Part shown: in pieces, positions 32,821-45,659 of the stretch
Layout of the letters: each line of letters opens with the position of its first letter
Position numbering within the stretch: the stretch's first letter is position 1
From: Mytilus galloprovincialis
Taxonomy: Eukaryota > Mollusca > Bivalvia > Mytilida > Mytilidae
Direction: 5' to 3'
DNA: 64,000 nucleotides
Assembly: GCF_965363235.1 (NCBI RefSeq)
Contig: NC_134842.1
Coordinates: forward strand, 38,592,458-38,656,457
Notes under the pieces: model-generated
What the model was told of the DNA's origin: nothing
Seen by the model: the letters and a program-made list of their open reading frames with translations, nothing else
Database searches by the model: none
Position numbers and translations under genes: made by a program

Positions 32821-34153
32821 GGCGTTTTTCAATAAAAGCGTGAATTTTAGACATAAAAAAATGGAAAATCAACTTGTCTTAAATTTTATTTCAAGAGTTA
32901 TTATGAATACCTCTATTATAGACCTGTTTGTAAACAAAAAGTGCAATCTTAAATACTCTTTAAAATGACATTATTTTCATAATTTATGTAGTGTTTCGTA
33001 GGGGACATTGTCCAATACGAAACTGATTCTAAACACACATCTTATTGCAATTTTAAATATCTCCTATAGACATTCCAGTTTGTTTTACTTTGTATACTAG
33101 AAAGATCTCATTTGGTTTTTTTCTGAATTGGAGAACCTTTTTTTTTGTCGATAAAGATTAGACAGTACTTCACATATGAAGGTACAACTCACGTTACGTA
33201 GTGGAAATTTTGATGCGTTTCGTAGTTGAAAAACCGTTTCGTAGTGGACAAAACGTTTCGTAGTTGACATCAACCCTATTCTATGTTAACAAACACATAC
33301 TGAAAATTACATGAATCTAACCCTTGTTATTTGTTTTGCACGAATATAATTGAACAAAGAGTAAAACAAGACTGCATGGTAGTGGTAATGTCCACTACGA
33401 AACGTTTTTCTCCCATACTCGTTTCGTAGGTGACTGTTTCGTAGTGGACATATTCACATGTTTTATTTTTTCCCAACAATGCCTATATTGCAATAGTAAG
33501 AAGACCGATTGTATTCATCAAAGCACGTATTAAGCTGTACACTGATATTTTTTTTCATAATTTTAAAACCAGATACTGAAGGAGATTTGACCCGTTTCGT
33601 AGTGGACATTAACAAAAATACGGTATCACTCTGGTCCATTTGATGTGCTCAATTTTTTTAACAACAACTTAACTGCCGTTATAAAACAATCACTACTTTT
33701 GTAAGACCCTAGTGTTTATATCTCTTGCAAACAAAATTACATTGATTTTATAAAACTGTTTATAAGCAAAGTTTAATGACTTGATTTCGTAGTGGACATT
33801 TTGTCAGGGACACACCTTCTCAAATTAAAAATCCTTTGTCAAAAGCTGTTTATTAAAATATGTTGGCTCTAAACATACTTTTGAATACTTAAAGTACTTA
33901 TATTTACCCTTTTTTACAATATTTTAGAGTATGAATGTTGAACAGTTGGTCTAGAGACATGCCATTTTGGTTATTTTGGACCATTCAAGAATCAATATCT
34001 TATCAATCACTCTAAAAATAGACTGCTTCTTTGCTTAAAAATGTTAAAATTAATTCAATGTACTGACTGCACAAAAAATTACTTGTAAAGATCAAACACA
34101 TTGTTTTTTTAAACTAACTGGGACAAGAATTCACGTTTTTATTGAAAAACGCC
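32821..34153. mobile_element. 1.33-kb TIR element with eleven TTTCGTAGTGGACA motifs
   Basis: 26-bp terminal inverted repeats, one mismatch: GGCGTTTTTCAATAAAAGCG.. at 32821-32846 and its inverse at 34128-34153. Inside, a 15-bp motif GTTTCGTAGTGGACA or a close variant recurs at 32993, 33193, 33217, 33236, 33255, 33421, 33436, 33594 and 33784 on plus, and at about 33011 and 33389 on minus. No coding frame. TIR plus repeated internal motif suggests a non-autonomous DNA transposon with many transposase- or host-factor-binding sites (inference). Target duplication not clear. Confidence 0.7.
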
Positions 34154-34550
34154 TATTTATAGTTTCCCTATCGCAAAACCTATTTTCCCGCTAAAAGCGT
34201 TGTACCATAAGTTAAAATCTTTCGGTTGCTATGAGAATAAACGTCCTCCCGAATCGTCCAAAGTTACGTTGGGTTTTACAATAGATGTGATTGGTTTGTT
34301 ATTGTTTTGATTGTTTGATTGTTTCTGCTTCTTTTTTTTAACTTACCATTAAAATATGTTTCGCTGCTCCTCCAATCTTTTTCGTCTATCTTCGTAGGCG
34401 TTGTTCAATTCTTTACTTTTTCCAATACTATTTTTTTTTTATCAAACCTAAACATTTAATACGTTTTTTATTACTATTTGTAAAATAAATAACAAAGTAT
34501 GATGTAATCGAATAAACTTAACCAGGAATTCTCTCAAAACTCGTCTGCTA
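34154..34550. other. No feature seen
   Basis: AT- and T-rich sequence between the TIR element and the duplicated block; no gene or repeat recognised. Confidence 0.35.
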
Positions 34551-37500
34551 ACGGTTACCACCAAGTTCGCTCGAGATCCCCGCCAACTGTTAAGGAGGAT
34601 CGATACACCATTGTCAATGGTCTGGATAAAAGTTAGGAAAGGCAAAATTATGAAAAAAGTATCTGAATTTCAAAATAAAAAGCTCACAACAAAAGAGACA
34701 AAAAGTCCAGGGTCAGCTTTGCCTAGCTTTGAGTATTTTTACAAGAGTTCTAAATTGAAATTTACAAATAAATTATATCGTAAATAGATTACATTACTTT
34801 TTATGTATAGTGCTGTAGAAACTGCTTATTTCTACTTGGTAATTTGATTGGAAAATAACTCTGCATTTTACGTCTCTGGTCTGTTAAAACACATTCAATA
34901 ATAGTAGTTAGATATTTGAATTTAACAAATTAAAATTGCCGATAACAACATGAAATAACTGTATTTATTCAAATTTGTCTTCTTAAAATTATACTTAAAT
35001 CAACAATTCCTATATTTATTATGTTTATGCCAAATAAGCATATATTGTATAGTTCAAAAGTTTATCTTTCGGACTACTTGTATTATGATAATCCGTTTAC
35101 TTATAAGCTTACCAGAGTCCAGATCCACATTGAGCTCACAAGCAATTTTGATATGTTCACGTTAATACAATGTAACCGAGTTTTAACTACGAGAGGTAGT
35201 ATATTTACATACTTTTATATGATGTTAAATATTTTGATAGACGACGGTTTACATTATCAAATTACGATAAAGAATATTTATATTAAAAAATAAGACAAAA
35301 TTGGAGAGAATTGATGCAACAGTTATAACTGAATGATACTTTGCTTACCCGAGTCGAGTTCCTCATTGAACTAAACGAGCTATATTGATGTGAAAACTTA
35401 AATTCATCATGAGAGTTTACCGTAGTATTTACATACTTTTATATGTTTATTTAATTAATAGACGACGGTCTACATTATCAACTCACGTACTGATAAAAAA
35501 AAACTTTGATACTAGCAATTAAGGCAAACGTGGAGAGAGTTGATGCAACAGGTATAAGTGAATAATACTTTGCTTACCAATGTCTAGTTCCACATTGAGC
35601 TAACAAGCTATTTTGAAGTGAGAACTAAAATTCAATGTTATGAGAGGTAGTATTTTATTAATAGACGACGGTCTTCATTATCAACTCACATACATGCATA
35701 CTGATTAAAAACTTTTTATACTAAACAAATAAGACAAAATTGGAGAGAGTTGATGCAACAGGTATAATTGAATGATAATTTGCTTACCACAATAAGGTTC
35801 TACGTTGAGCTCACAAGCTACTTTAATTTGTTCACGTTTATTCAAGTTACCTATTATATCAACGAGCGGTAGTATTTACATACTTTTATATGTCAATTTT
35901 TTTATAAATAGGCGACGATCTACATTATGAACTTATAATAATTATGACAACACTATAGTGAATAAATTCAACAGGTGGGTAATATGTGTTATTATTAGCT
36001 TACTAAAGTCTACTTCCATATCATGCATATTGAGCTCACAAGTTATCAAATTACCAAGTAGAAATAAGCAGTTTCTGCAGCACTATACATAAAAAGTAAT
36101 GTAATCTATTTACGATATAATTTATTTGTAAATTTCAATTTAGAACTCTTGTAAAAATACTCAAAGCTAGGCAAAGCTGACCCTGGACTTTTTTGTCTCT
36201 TTTGTTGTGAGCTTTTTATTTTGAAATTCAGATACTTTTTTTATAATTTTGCCTTTCCTAACTTTTATCCAGACCATTGACAATGGTGTACCGATCCTCC
36301 TTAACAGTTGGCGGGGATCTCGAGCGAACTTGGTGGTAACTACAGATTTTAAAGTTATTTACAAGAGTTCTATATTGAAATTTACAAATAAATTATATCG
36401 TAAATAGATTACATTACTTCTTATGTATAGTGCTGTAGAAACTGTTTATTTCTACTTGGTAATTTGATTGGAAAATAACTCTGCATTTTACGTCTCTGGT
36501 CTGTTAAAACACATTCAATAATAGTAGTTAGATATTTGAATTTAACAAATTAAAATTGCCGATAACAACATGAAATAACTGTATTTATTCCAATTTGTCT
36601 TCTTAAAATTATGCTTAAATCAACAATTCCTATATTTATTATGTTTATGCCAAATAAGCATATATTGTATAGTTCAAAAGTTTATCTTTCAGACTACTTG
36701 TATTATGATAATCCGTTTACTTATAAGCTTACCAGAGTCCAGATCCACATTGAGCTCACAAGCAATTTTGATATGTTCACGTTAATACAATGTAACCGAG
36801 TTTTAACTACGAGAGGTAGTATATTTACATACTTTTATATGATGTTAAATATTTTGATAGACGACGGTTTACATTATCAAATTACGATAAAGAATATTTA
36901 TATTAAAAAATAAGACAAAATTGGAGAGAATTGATGCAACAGTTATAACTGAATGATACTTTGCTTACCAGAGTCGAGTTCCTCATTGAACTAAACGAGC
37001 TATATTGATGTGATAACTTAAATTCATCATGAGAGTTTACCGTAGTATTTACATACTTTTATATGTTTATTTAATTAATAGACGACGGTCTACATTATCA
37101 ACTCACGTACTGATAAAAAAAAAACTTTGATACTAGCAATTAAGGCAAACGTGGAGAGAGTTGATGCAACAGGTATAAGTGAATAATACTTTGCTTACCA
37201 ATGTCTAGTTCCACATTGAGCTAACAAGCTATTTTGATGTGAGAACTAAAATTCAATGTTATGAGAGGTAGTATTTTATTAATAGACGACGGTCTTCATT
37301 ATCAACTCACATACATGCATTCTGATTAAAAACTTTTTATACTAAACAAATAAGACAAAATTGGAGAGAGTTGATGCAACAGGTATAATTGAATGATAAT
37401 TTGCTTACCACAATAAAGTTCTACGTTGAGCTCACAAGCTACTTTAATTTGTTCACGTTTATTCAAAGTTACCTATTATATCAACGAGCGGTAGTATTTG

Positions 37501-37760
37501 CATATTTTTATATGTCAATTTTATTATAAATAGGCGGCGGTCTACATTATGAACTTATAATAATTATGACAACACTATACTAAGTGAATAAATTAGCTTA
37601 CTAAGGTCTACTTCCATATTGAGCTCACAAGTTATTTTAATAAGTTCACGTTCATCAAATGTTACCTATAGTATATCTACCAAGGGTAGTATTTACATAC
37701 TTTCATTAAATAGACGACGGTCTACATTATGAACTTACGTCTCGATAAAGAACGTCAACC
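34551..37760. repeat. Nested direct and inverted duplication built from ~210-bp monomers
   Basis: Block B1 (34741-35960) and block B2 (36361-37580) are direct copies at a constant offset of 1620 bp with very few differences. Between them, 36046-36346 is an inverted copy of 34551-34857, which overlaps the start of B1. Each B block contains four monomers marked by GACGACGGTCTACATTAT-like text at 35240, 35461, 35664, 35911 and 36860, 37081, 37285, 37531, with a fifth in B2 at 37713. The recent block duplication is therefore laid over an older monomer array. Confidence 0.88.
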
Positions 37761-39464
37761 TGTTTAATAATTGGGATTAAAGTCTGACCAGTTGTCAATT
37801 GACCGTAATATTTCAAATTATGCCATGTCATATTTAAGATGTTTTCTCAACTACAATACAAGATAAAAGATGAAAAATATTCTCCAATCAATAAGAAAGT
37901 TATTTTTCGTAATTTTTCTACCGAACTATAAAAAAAGGTATAAATATTAGATTTTTACATTTTGTCTTTTGCGTAATTGTTATCTGCAGTTCGTGCTTTG
38001 TATCGACCTAAGTCCGACTCTGTTCGATTGACCGCCTGATGCTTACAACTTTCTCCTATATATGTTATTATGTAACACCATTGTCTCAGATTTAAAGGTA
38101 AATAGTTGAGCACATAATGTTTAACGCCGCCACATTCTGTGTGTGCCAGTTCCAAACCCTGTTTTAATTGTCAACGTTTGTTGATTTCCGTCATTGTTGT
38201 TTTTCATTTATCTTTGTAGTATATATTAATCAGACCTTCAGTATTGTCTTCACATTTTTTCACCCGGGCTCGTTATAGCTTACTATACGATATAATTTGT
38301 TTTTATTATAAATGAAAGCTATGCGGTGACCTGTAATGGATCATATGTTTGGCATTTGGTTTAACATGGATAGTTGTCTGCATTGTAAATAAAAGAATAT
38401 ATGCAATACTTTTATATGAAAATATTTATTATGAAATTTCCTAGGCAAATTCTTTCCAAGATAGAAAAAAAAACGGTATAAAATATATGCAAAATTCAAC
38501 ACTTTGAAGTGCGAGTTTCCAGACGAACTGCATGTGTTCTTTCAGCTAGTAAAGTTCAATATAGTCTGCGGCTTTAAGAAAGGTAGCAAGGTCATCGATT
38601 AAATGTCGTAGTTATATAACTACCGAGTTTTTTTTTTTTAAAGTAAAGGACGAAATGATAATACTTTTAAATTCCTCTTATTGAACTTTAATATATAGCA
38701 CAATGGACGTTTATATTGATATGATGAGAAAGTGGTTACGTTTATTTAGCTAATGAAAACTTGTATCTCGAAATTCTACCTAATCACCTTTCAACTTACT
38801 ACGATCTACTATAGCAATGTACATTTTTGGTGTGTATTCATTGGATTTTTATTTTATTTTCTCGCCTTGAGCTTTATGCTATTGTTTACATAATGGGTTT
38901 AAGATCGTACTTTTACCGAATAGGTTGACGTAGGGTCTGACACAAATAAGTGTTGAATTGAAACTGTTGATAATTTACATTTCATATATTCATCTCTCTA
39001 TATATTGTAGCATGGAAATTTCTCCGCTTATCTAGATAAACTTTATGATACCGGTATATCGTAATGTATGCGATATGCTTCTTTTGATTTTTTTCCCTCT
39101 TTATCCCTAGCTTTGGATTTTTCTTCTTGGAAAGGAAGTAACCTTCAAATTTCCATTCTACATAAATTGCATGCAGTCTATGAACTCACAGTGAAGCTGC
39201 CATGTTAACGTCGCTAATTATTCACGCAAGCCTCAAGATCCGTTTATACGGAGACCGACCAAAGTCTTTTTTGAATTAATTTGTCAATGTCTTCCCTCCA
39301 ATGGATTTGTTGATCAATTAAGATGTACTGAAACACGACCCAAAACCTTGTAATCTCGTGGAATCGTGATTCGTAATTACTTTGATCCCATCAGGTATTA
39401 TCAAAGACTAAGACAAAAATTAATCGTTGCTTCGCTGAGCACGCGGTGGAATTTATGTACATAT
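37761..39464. other. No feature seen
   Basis: AT-rich sequence with small frames only; none has recognisable content. Confidence 0.35.
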
Positions 39465-39714
39465 TCTAAAAAGGATGGCACTTGTATATAGTTTAGAATT
39501 TAAGCTTATGATATTTTACTGTTATTTTTAATATAGAATATGTTTTATATGTATTCCAATGTTTTATGTTATACGCAATGTGTTATATGTGTATTGGAAT
39601 GTATAATGTCATACAAGTGGGGAGGCCTTAATAAAATATTGAATCGGAATCGGAATCTGCATAAAAAAAAAATTTCAACATTCTAAACTATATACAAGTG
39701 CCATCCTTTTTAGA
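39465..39714. mobile_element. 250-bp element with perfect 35-bp inverted ends
   Basis: The left 39465-39499 (TCTAAAAAGGATGGCACTTG..) and right 39680-39714 are perfect inverse copies over 35 bp. The interior ends GGGGAGGCCTTAATAAAATA then TTGAATCGGAATCGGAATCT plus an A run, which resembles the 3' end of a non-LTR retroposon. No clear target duplication. Confidence 0.85.
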
Positions 39715-41440
39715 CATGAATGCATGCGACTTGCACCTTTCCCTTTGCAATTAAAAAAACGAACAGACAATACCAAGGCAAAAACGAGAATCGAATCATC
39801 TTCTGTAAGCTTGATGTTGTTATGCTCTCCCTTCTTATTTTCTGATATTTTATACGCATATGGATCTTGGTTATAACAAAAGTACTCACTTCAGTTTCTT
39901 ATTCGACAATTATAGTATGATCCAATTCACTACACATAACATTTTTTTTTATTGCTGGTACTTGTTAAGTTACTAAACCCAGTCAGTGACACCATTGTCC
40001 TATATTTTGCCTTGTTTTAAAATAATAACTGACCATTTAAATCACTTGATATAGGATGTGCATAGTGGACGGATAATATAACTTATAATAACAATGCGAG
40101 AAATTTATAGGGACATTAACTTAGAGATATACACCAAATTAAAATATAATATTTCTTTTTGATCAATCATTGATGAAAGTGGAATATTGATATGTTTATA
40201 TCGGGTTGTGTGACCGTCGTCAGTCTTAGTAGGTCATCTCGGAGGTTAATTAGATTGCGTCCAGAATAAAATACACACGAAATGATGTTTGATATTATGG
40301 AGTCCTTGCATTTTTAATTGTTTTTTTTTCAGACTTATTGTGATTTGGATATACGTTATAGTATGTTTTACATAAAATATGAAATTGGTGTCAAATCGGT
40401 AAACATGAATTAATGCAGGAACTTTTTTTATTCAATATTTTACATATGAGATTAGTAATAGAAACATGTTGATAATGCTATATTGTTACTGCCCCTGTGT
40501 AACATTTTGAGTCTTAAACTATATTTCCCCTTCACTCTTTAAATGTTGATCTAACAGTTTCACTTTAAAAGTTTTCATTTTCGAAATTATATTAAAATTA
40601 TTTGCCGGAAAACTCTGCTTTCATTATAGGAATATTTCAGTCATTTAATTCCATGAACAATCCAAAGTGTGGTTGTGTATCAACTACGCAATGGTAACTT
40701 TATGCTTCAATTCTACAGACTCACATTTAACAATGAATTAATTATACAATAAACTACACATCTTTGGAATAAATTTTAATATTTAAACCCGTGAAGCAGA
40801 TGCAATAGGAAAACGCAAAACGAAATTTTAAAACTTTAATCCAAATGGTGATGCCGAAACAATATGATTTAGAAGTCGCCAACTCAGTATTATTCTTACA
40901 CAACTTCCTTTCAAAATTATAATCTGTATTAGTTAATTTGATGTCTCATCTGTCTTCCCTTTGCGGTGTGTATCGCGAAAATTCGCATCATTTATTTTAT
41001 CAAATGTATATTAAATTCAGAAATACGAAGTAAGCTTTTTGGAAAATCTTTGCTAAAAAAACTGTCAATTAAATATTTATCCATAATTATTCAGGATAAA
41101 AATGAAAATACCCTTTAAACATGTGTTTGAGTTTATGAGACGATCGAACATATTCCTCATTGTTAAGATGGTAAATGACCATACATCCATCATCCAAATT
41201 AAAAAAAAAAACCTTTTATCTCGTGTTCTATCGTTTTTTTCTCATATTTTGCGGCACTTACATTTTCTGTCCAATTTATAAAATGGTTGAAATGATGTGT
41301 AATCATGTATGTCTGCTCTCATATATGGTATTGATTAATAGGTCAAATAGAGAAGATTTCATAAGTCTGTTTGTCTGTTCGACTTATGTCTTATACAATT
41401 TTGTGTTTATGCAAATACAATATATTGTTACACTGAAACT
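39715..41440. other. No feature seen
   Basis: AT-rich sequence; no supported gene or repeat. Confidence 0.35.
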
Positions 41441-41445
41441 CGCAT

Positions 41446-42125
41446 ATTCTCTCCCCTCTCATCTCCTCACACACTGTCTCTCTCTCTCTCTTGCACTCTG
41501 TCTTCTCACACTCACACTCCTCTCTCCCTTCCCTCTTCTCTCGCACTCTCTTCTCTCACACTCTCTTTTCTCACAATGTGACTTCTCTCACACTCTCTTC
41601 TCTTACACTCTCACTACGCTCAAACTATATCTACTCTCACACTCTACTCTCACAGGTTGTCTACTCTCATCCTATTACCTGTCTCTCTCTCTCCTCTCAC
41701 ACTCTCTAGAGACCACACTCTCTCACCTCTCACACACAGAGTGGAATCTCTCTCTCTCTCTCGCCTCTACTCACACACTCACACTCTCCTCTCACACACT
41801 CAGTCTCTCCTCACACACTCACACTCTCTCTTCTACTCTCTCCTCTCACACACTCGTTCCTCTACTCTCTCCGCTCACAGTCTCTCCTCTACTCACACAC
41901 TCTCTCCGCTCACACACTCTCTCCTCACGCTCTCTCCGCTCATATATTCTCTCCTCTACTCTGTCCTGTCTCCTCTACTCTACTCTCTCCTCTTCTCTCT
42001 CCTCCTCTCTCCTCTTCTCTCACACACTTTCTCCTCTACTCACTCTTCTCACACACTCTCTCTTCTCACACACTCTCTCCTCTCACACACTCCTCTCACA
42101 CACTCTCTCCTATCACACACAGACT
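41446..42125. repeat. CT/CA-rich low-complexity tract (~670 bp)
   Basis: It is built from CTCTCTC, CTCACACACTC and TCTCCTCT phrases with almost no purine other than A. The long open frames crossing it (323 and 186 codons of SLSHTL repeats) are a by-product of stop-free CT sequence. Confidence 0.95.
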
Positions 42126-42224
42126 GTAATTTCAGCCCTACTCTGAAATTTAGCCCAATCCTTCAATTTAACCCAACCGTTCACTTAAGCACGACCTATA
42201 CTGACCTTAAAATTTAACCTACTT

Positions 42225-42310
42225 GACCCATCACCCTCTTGACTAACAAAATTCACCTTTCACCTTAACCCTTAACCTTAACCTTAACCCTTAACCCATA
42301 TCTAACTATC
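42225..42310. repeat. Degenerate CCTTAA/CCCTTAA tract
   Basis: ACCTTAACCCTTAACCTTAA-type runs follow the CT-rich tract. The unit differs from the animal telomere CCCTAA by one added T, so it is telomere-like only in appearance. Confidence 0.7.
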
Positions 42311-43566
42311 CCTACCACCAAAAACACCCCCGGTAAATTTCCTACCTTTTAAACCCTTACCCATATACATGACCGCAACTCCTCTCTCAGTGAATGCTCT
42401 GTATACGACTGTTTCCCATCCACATGAGAAATATCAACATAACAGAGATTCAAAATGGCTATGACAGTTCAGGAGTTCTACTCCTTCAGGGCTGTGGACA
42501 CCACAGTCCATCAGGGAGGACGCCACTGTCTACCATTGTCTGGGAAAGGTTGGTACTCTTCCCTTCAGTTAACCTTCATTAGGTAAGAGTACAACACCAT
42601 CTTAGAAAATCTATGCTTTTTATTGCAATGAAAATATCATACTTCACCGGTCTTTTAACATTTTACAATTTGCAAAATATACCTGTATGAAGAACCAACT
42701 TTTTTTTATTTCATTTGCATATCACTTTTTTAATATTCTTAACCTTTTTTATGTTCAGTTAGCTATAAAATTTCTTACATTTTGTATGCGCAAAAAATAT
42801 TAAATGAGACTAAATAAAGGGTGCTAACTGTGACAATCCTTAAGTCATTGTTAATATATAACGTAACAAATATACCACAATGTAAATCAAATATATTTTA
42901 TTGCTAATCAAAGCGCCCACAAGGAGCAGAACAATCAACATTAATTACATACAAATGATTACAAGTGATTCAATATGATTGAGACACAATGTTATAAAAA
43001 AAACAAAAAAACAAAAAACAACCAAATTTATGTCAAAAACATTCCAAATGTATGTCAAAATTAGTTCACTTGTAATCCTAGTAATCACTGAACTGTAGAA
43101 ATATCAACAGAACATTAATATCGAAAATTTTAATGTATATTATAAGTTTTTTTCTAATGAATTGAAAGTGGTTATGTATAACATTTTTTTTTATCTGATT
43201 CTCAAACATCGGTTGAATAATATCAGCCCTTGTTGTTTCCTATTATCCCATTTGTTCATCATATGTGTGATGCTTCAGTCATCTCTTGATTTAGATTTTT
43301 CATTGTTGAATTCAACTGCACTTGGTTGTATTCTTTCTTCTTGTAATGTCTTTTTTATAGCCTTTTTATTCACTATTATTCGTTGGATACCAACTTTCGT
43401 TGATTTCGTGGTTAATGTGAACCACAAATTTGATGATCAACACATTGTTAATTCTATAATCAAATATCCACGAAAATAAATGAATACACAGTTGTCATGT
43501 TTGTGATTTTATCTGGTAGGTCGTTGATTTCCGCTTAATGTATTTCGCACATTGGTTAATTTCAAC
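42311..43566. other. No gene supported; repeat-like remnants
   Basis: A GC-richer patch at 42450-42590 (GACACCACAGTCCATCAGGG.., then GTAAGAG) can be read as a 43-codon frame ending at a donor-like site, but nothing identifies it. 43380-43490 resembles common mussel CCACGAA-type repeats. Confidence 0.3.
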
Positions 43567-43640
43567 AAAATATTTCAATCATTAATAAAAATCATAATGA
43601 TTACTTTATTATGATTTTTTATTAATAATTGAAATTATTG
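43567..43640. repeat. AT-rich hairpin
   Basis: About 32 bp, AATATTTCAATCATTAATAA.., is matched in inverted orientation after a 4-8 base loop with few mismatches. It may be a foldback MITE remnant. Confidence 0.7.
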
Positions 43641-43707
43641 GTTCAAACACAATTAAGATTTAGTGATTTACTTTTTTTCACAAACAGACAGAAACTCCGC
43701 GAATGGT

Positions 43708-43857
43708 GGCGGATCCAGAACATTTCATAAGGGGGCCCGCTGACTGACCTAAAGGGGGGGGGGGGGGGCTCCAGTCATGCTTCAATGATTCCCTATCTAA
43801 TCAACTAAATTTTCCCAACGAAAGGGGGGGGGCTGCCTCAGGGCCTCTAGATCCGCC
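43708..43857. mobile_element. Short MITE with GGCGGATCCAGA ends
   Basis: The left end GGCGGATCCAGA (43708-43719) and right end TCTAGATCCGCC (43846-43857) are inverse with one mismatch, enclosing G-rich runs. I recognise GGCGGATCCAG ends from short elements in many marine invertebrates. Confidence 0.65.
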
Positions 43858-44089
43858 TTTGTCAATTTCATAGGGAAATTAGCTACGAGATAAAACGAAA
43901 AATCAAAACACTCTCCTTGATCATATTACTGTCATTTAATAAGTAACATTACTTTATTACTCTATTTACTGTAAAATTTGTTACATTACTGTATAAGAAA
44001 TTTATATCTATGGGTATCTCAGTTTGTTCGTCTTTTTTATGTCTGATTATTTTTTCCTTCTGTGTAATGGTTATTAAAACACTTTACAT

Positions 44090-45620
44090 GTAAGCTGTTG
44101 GAATATTAATGGTTTTAGACTAAAAGGATACAACAAGTACAGTGATTCAGATTTTTATTAGTGAATTGAATAAAAAAGATATTTTTGTTTACTGAATACC
44201 CATTGCTCTCTTGAGGATGTACTGTAAATAACAGATTTTAAAGCTGTGCATCTTATTCGGCCAATGTCTGCACTCACAAGAAAACGCTCTGGTGGTATTT
44301 CTGTTTATACTGCACTCGTTCTATTTGAGCAGTAAAAATGCGTTGACCGTATATTTCTATGTCAAATACAGTCACTGACATGATATCAGTTTCCCTCATG
44401 AATATTTAAAAAGAAATGACAGAAATTATAATTGATTATTCATACGACCTTTTCAACCTGTTCTTGTTTTCAATGTTCACAGCGACTCAGACTTATTTCT
44501 TTTGCAATTTTTATATAAAAAAAAAACATATTTCACTTGTTAACACTTTCGTGACACATTTCAGACCCTCGCATTTCCCCGTTTCTAAGCCTCATCCTTA
44601 TATAGGGGCAAGACACTTAACGACTTGTGTGTGCAGACAGGGATCCGGATCTTAAATGGTAGAACCCTTGGTGATTTCATTGGTCAGTGTACTTGCCACA
44701 CCCCTGTGGGAAGTAGTGTGGTAGACTATTTGTATATCTTCTTAAAATCTCTTTTAAGTAATATACTGTTTTTTAAGGTTCATGATTTTGAAGCCGACCT
44801 CCCTGATCACTGCCAAGTATCCACAATCTTAAGGGTTAACTGTAAATTTAATACAGTGCAAAAAGATGTTCACTTTATACCAAACCAATATATAGGGGAA
44901 AAAAATTCTGCAGATAAATTCCAAAATGCTCTAGCTTCACCATTGATTCAAGAAAAAATAAAAACCTTAAATAACACAAACTATACTGGTGATTCAAATA
45001 TTATGATACAAGATCTGAATAATATCCTTTATGAGTCAGCTATTATTTCTATTAAGAACAAGATTATAAAAAAGGTAAATGGTACTGCTAAAGTGAAGAA
45101 AAGTCAACAGTCTAAATGGTTTGACCTACCCCTTATAAATATGAAAAAACAGTTATTCGATAAAGAAAAGCTTTTCAAAAAAATAACAAACATCCTTATA
45201 TTAGATCCTCATTCTTTGCTTCACTGAAAAAAATACAGAAAAGCAAGAAAAACAAAATATAGACAATTCCGTGCTGATTGTCAGTGAAAATTGATCCCAA
45301 TCATGTAACTGACACTTTTTCATCTTTTATAGGAGTGAGACAGGGATATAATTTAAGTCCCATCTTATACAACATTTTTGTTAATGATATTCCCGATATA
45401 TTTGATGAGGATTCCTTTCCAGTTAAACTAAATAATACAAAACTTAATAGTCTGATGTATGCAGATGATCTAATTTTGCTTTCTGCTCCTAGGGTCTACA
45501 AGAATGTCTTGATAAACTACAGATCTATTGCAATAATTGGGGACTGAAAGTTAAGATAAGTAAATCCAAAGTCATGATTTCTAGCAATTCAGGCAGACTT
45601 CTTTCTACTCAATTTCATTT
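44090..45620 (+). mobile_element. Broken non-LTR retrotransposon (LINE)
   Basis: Endonuclease remnants begin near SCNINGLRLKGYNKYSDSDF (about 44096). RILNGRTLGDFIGQCTCH and GSSVVDYL (44640-44740) follow, then FKVHDFEADLPDHCQVSTIL, the C-terminal APE-type endonuclease block. The RT palm appears at 45290-45500 with FIGVRQGYNLSPILYNIFVN and LMYADDLILLSA (catalytic YADD). Between 45227 and 45278 most of the RT fingers are missing, a large internal deletion, and frames shift several times. Not functional. The surviving motifs fit a Jockey/CR1/L2-like LINE; the exact clade is undecided. Confidence 0.82.
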
Positions 45621-45659
45621 AATTGTAACATGAATGGTAAATTTTCCTTTGATCTTCTG

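Noticed and set aside
35021-36913. Two nearly identical plus-strand frames (90 and 100 codons)
   Set aside because: Identical because the DNA block is duplicated; the content is AT-biased and lies in the ~210-bp monomer array, with no family resemblance.
41175-42146. 323-codon plus-strand frame rich in SLSHTL
   Set aside because: It runs through a CT/CA-rich simple repeat that lacks stops in more than one frame; composition explains it.
42225-42310. Interstitial telomere
   Set aside because: The unit is CCTTAA/CCCTTAA, not CCCTAA, and irregular.
42394-42600. Possible small exon before a GTAAGAG donor
   Set aside because: No homology recognised in any frame and no partner exon found.
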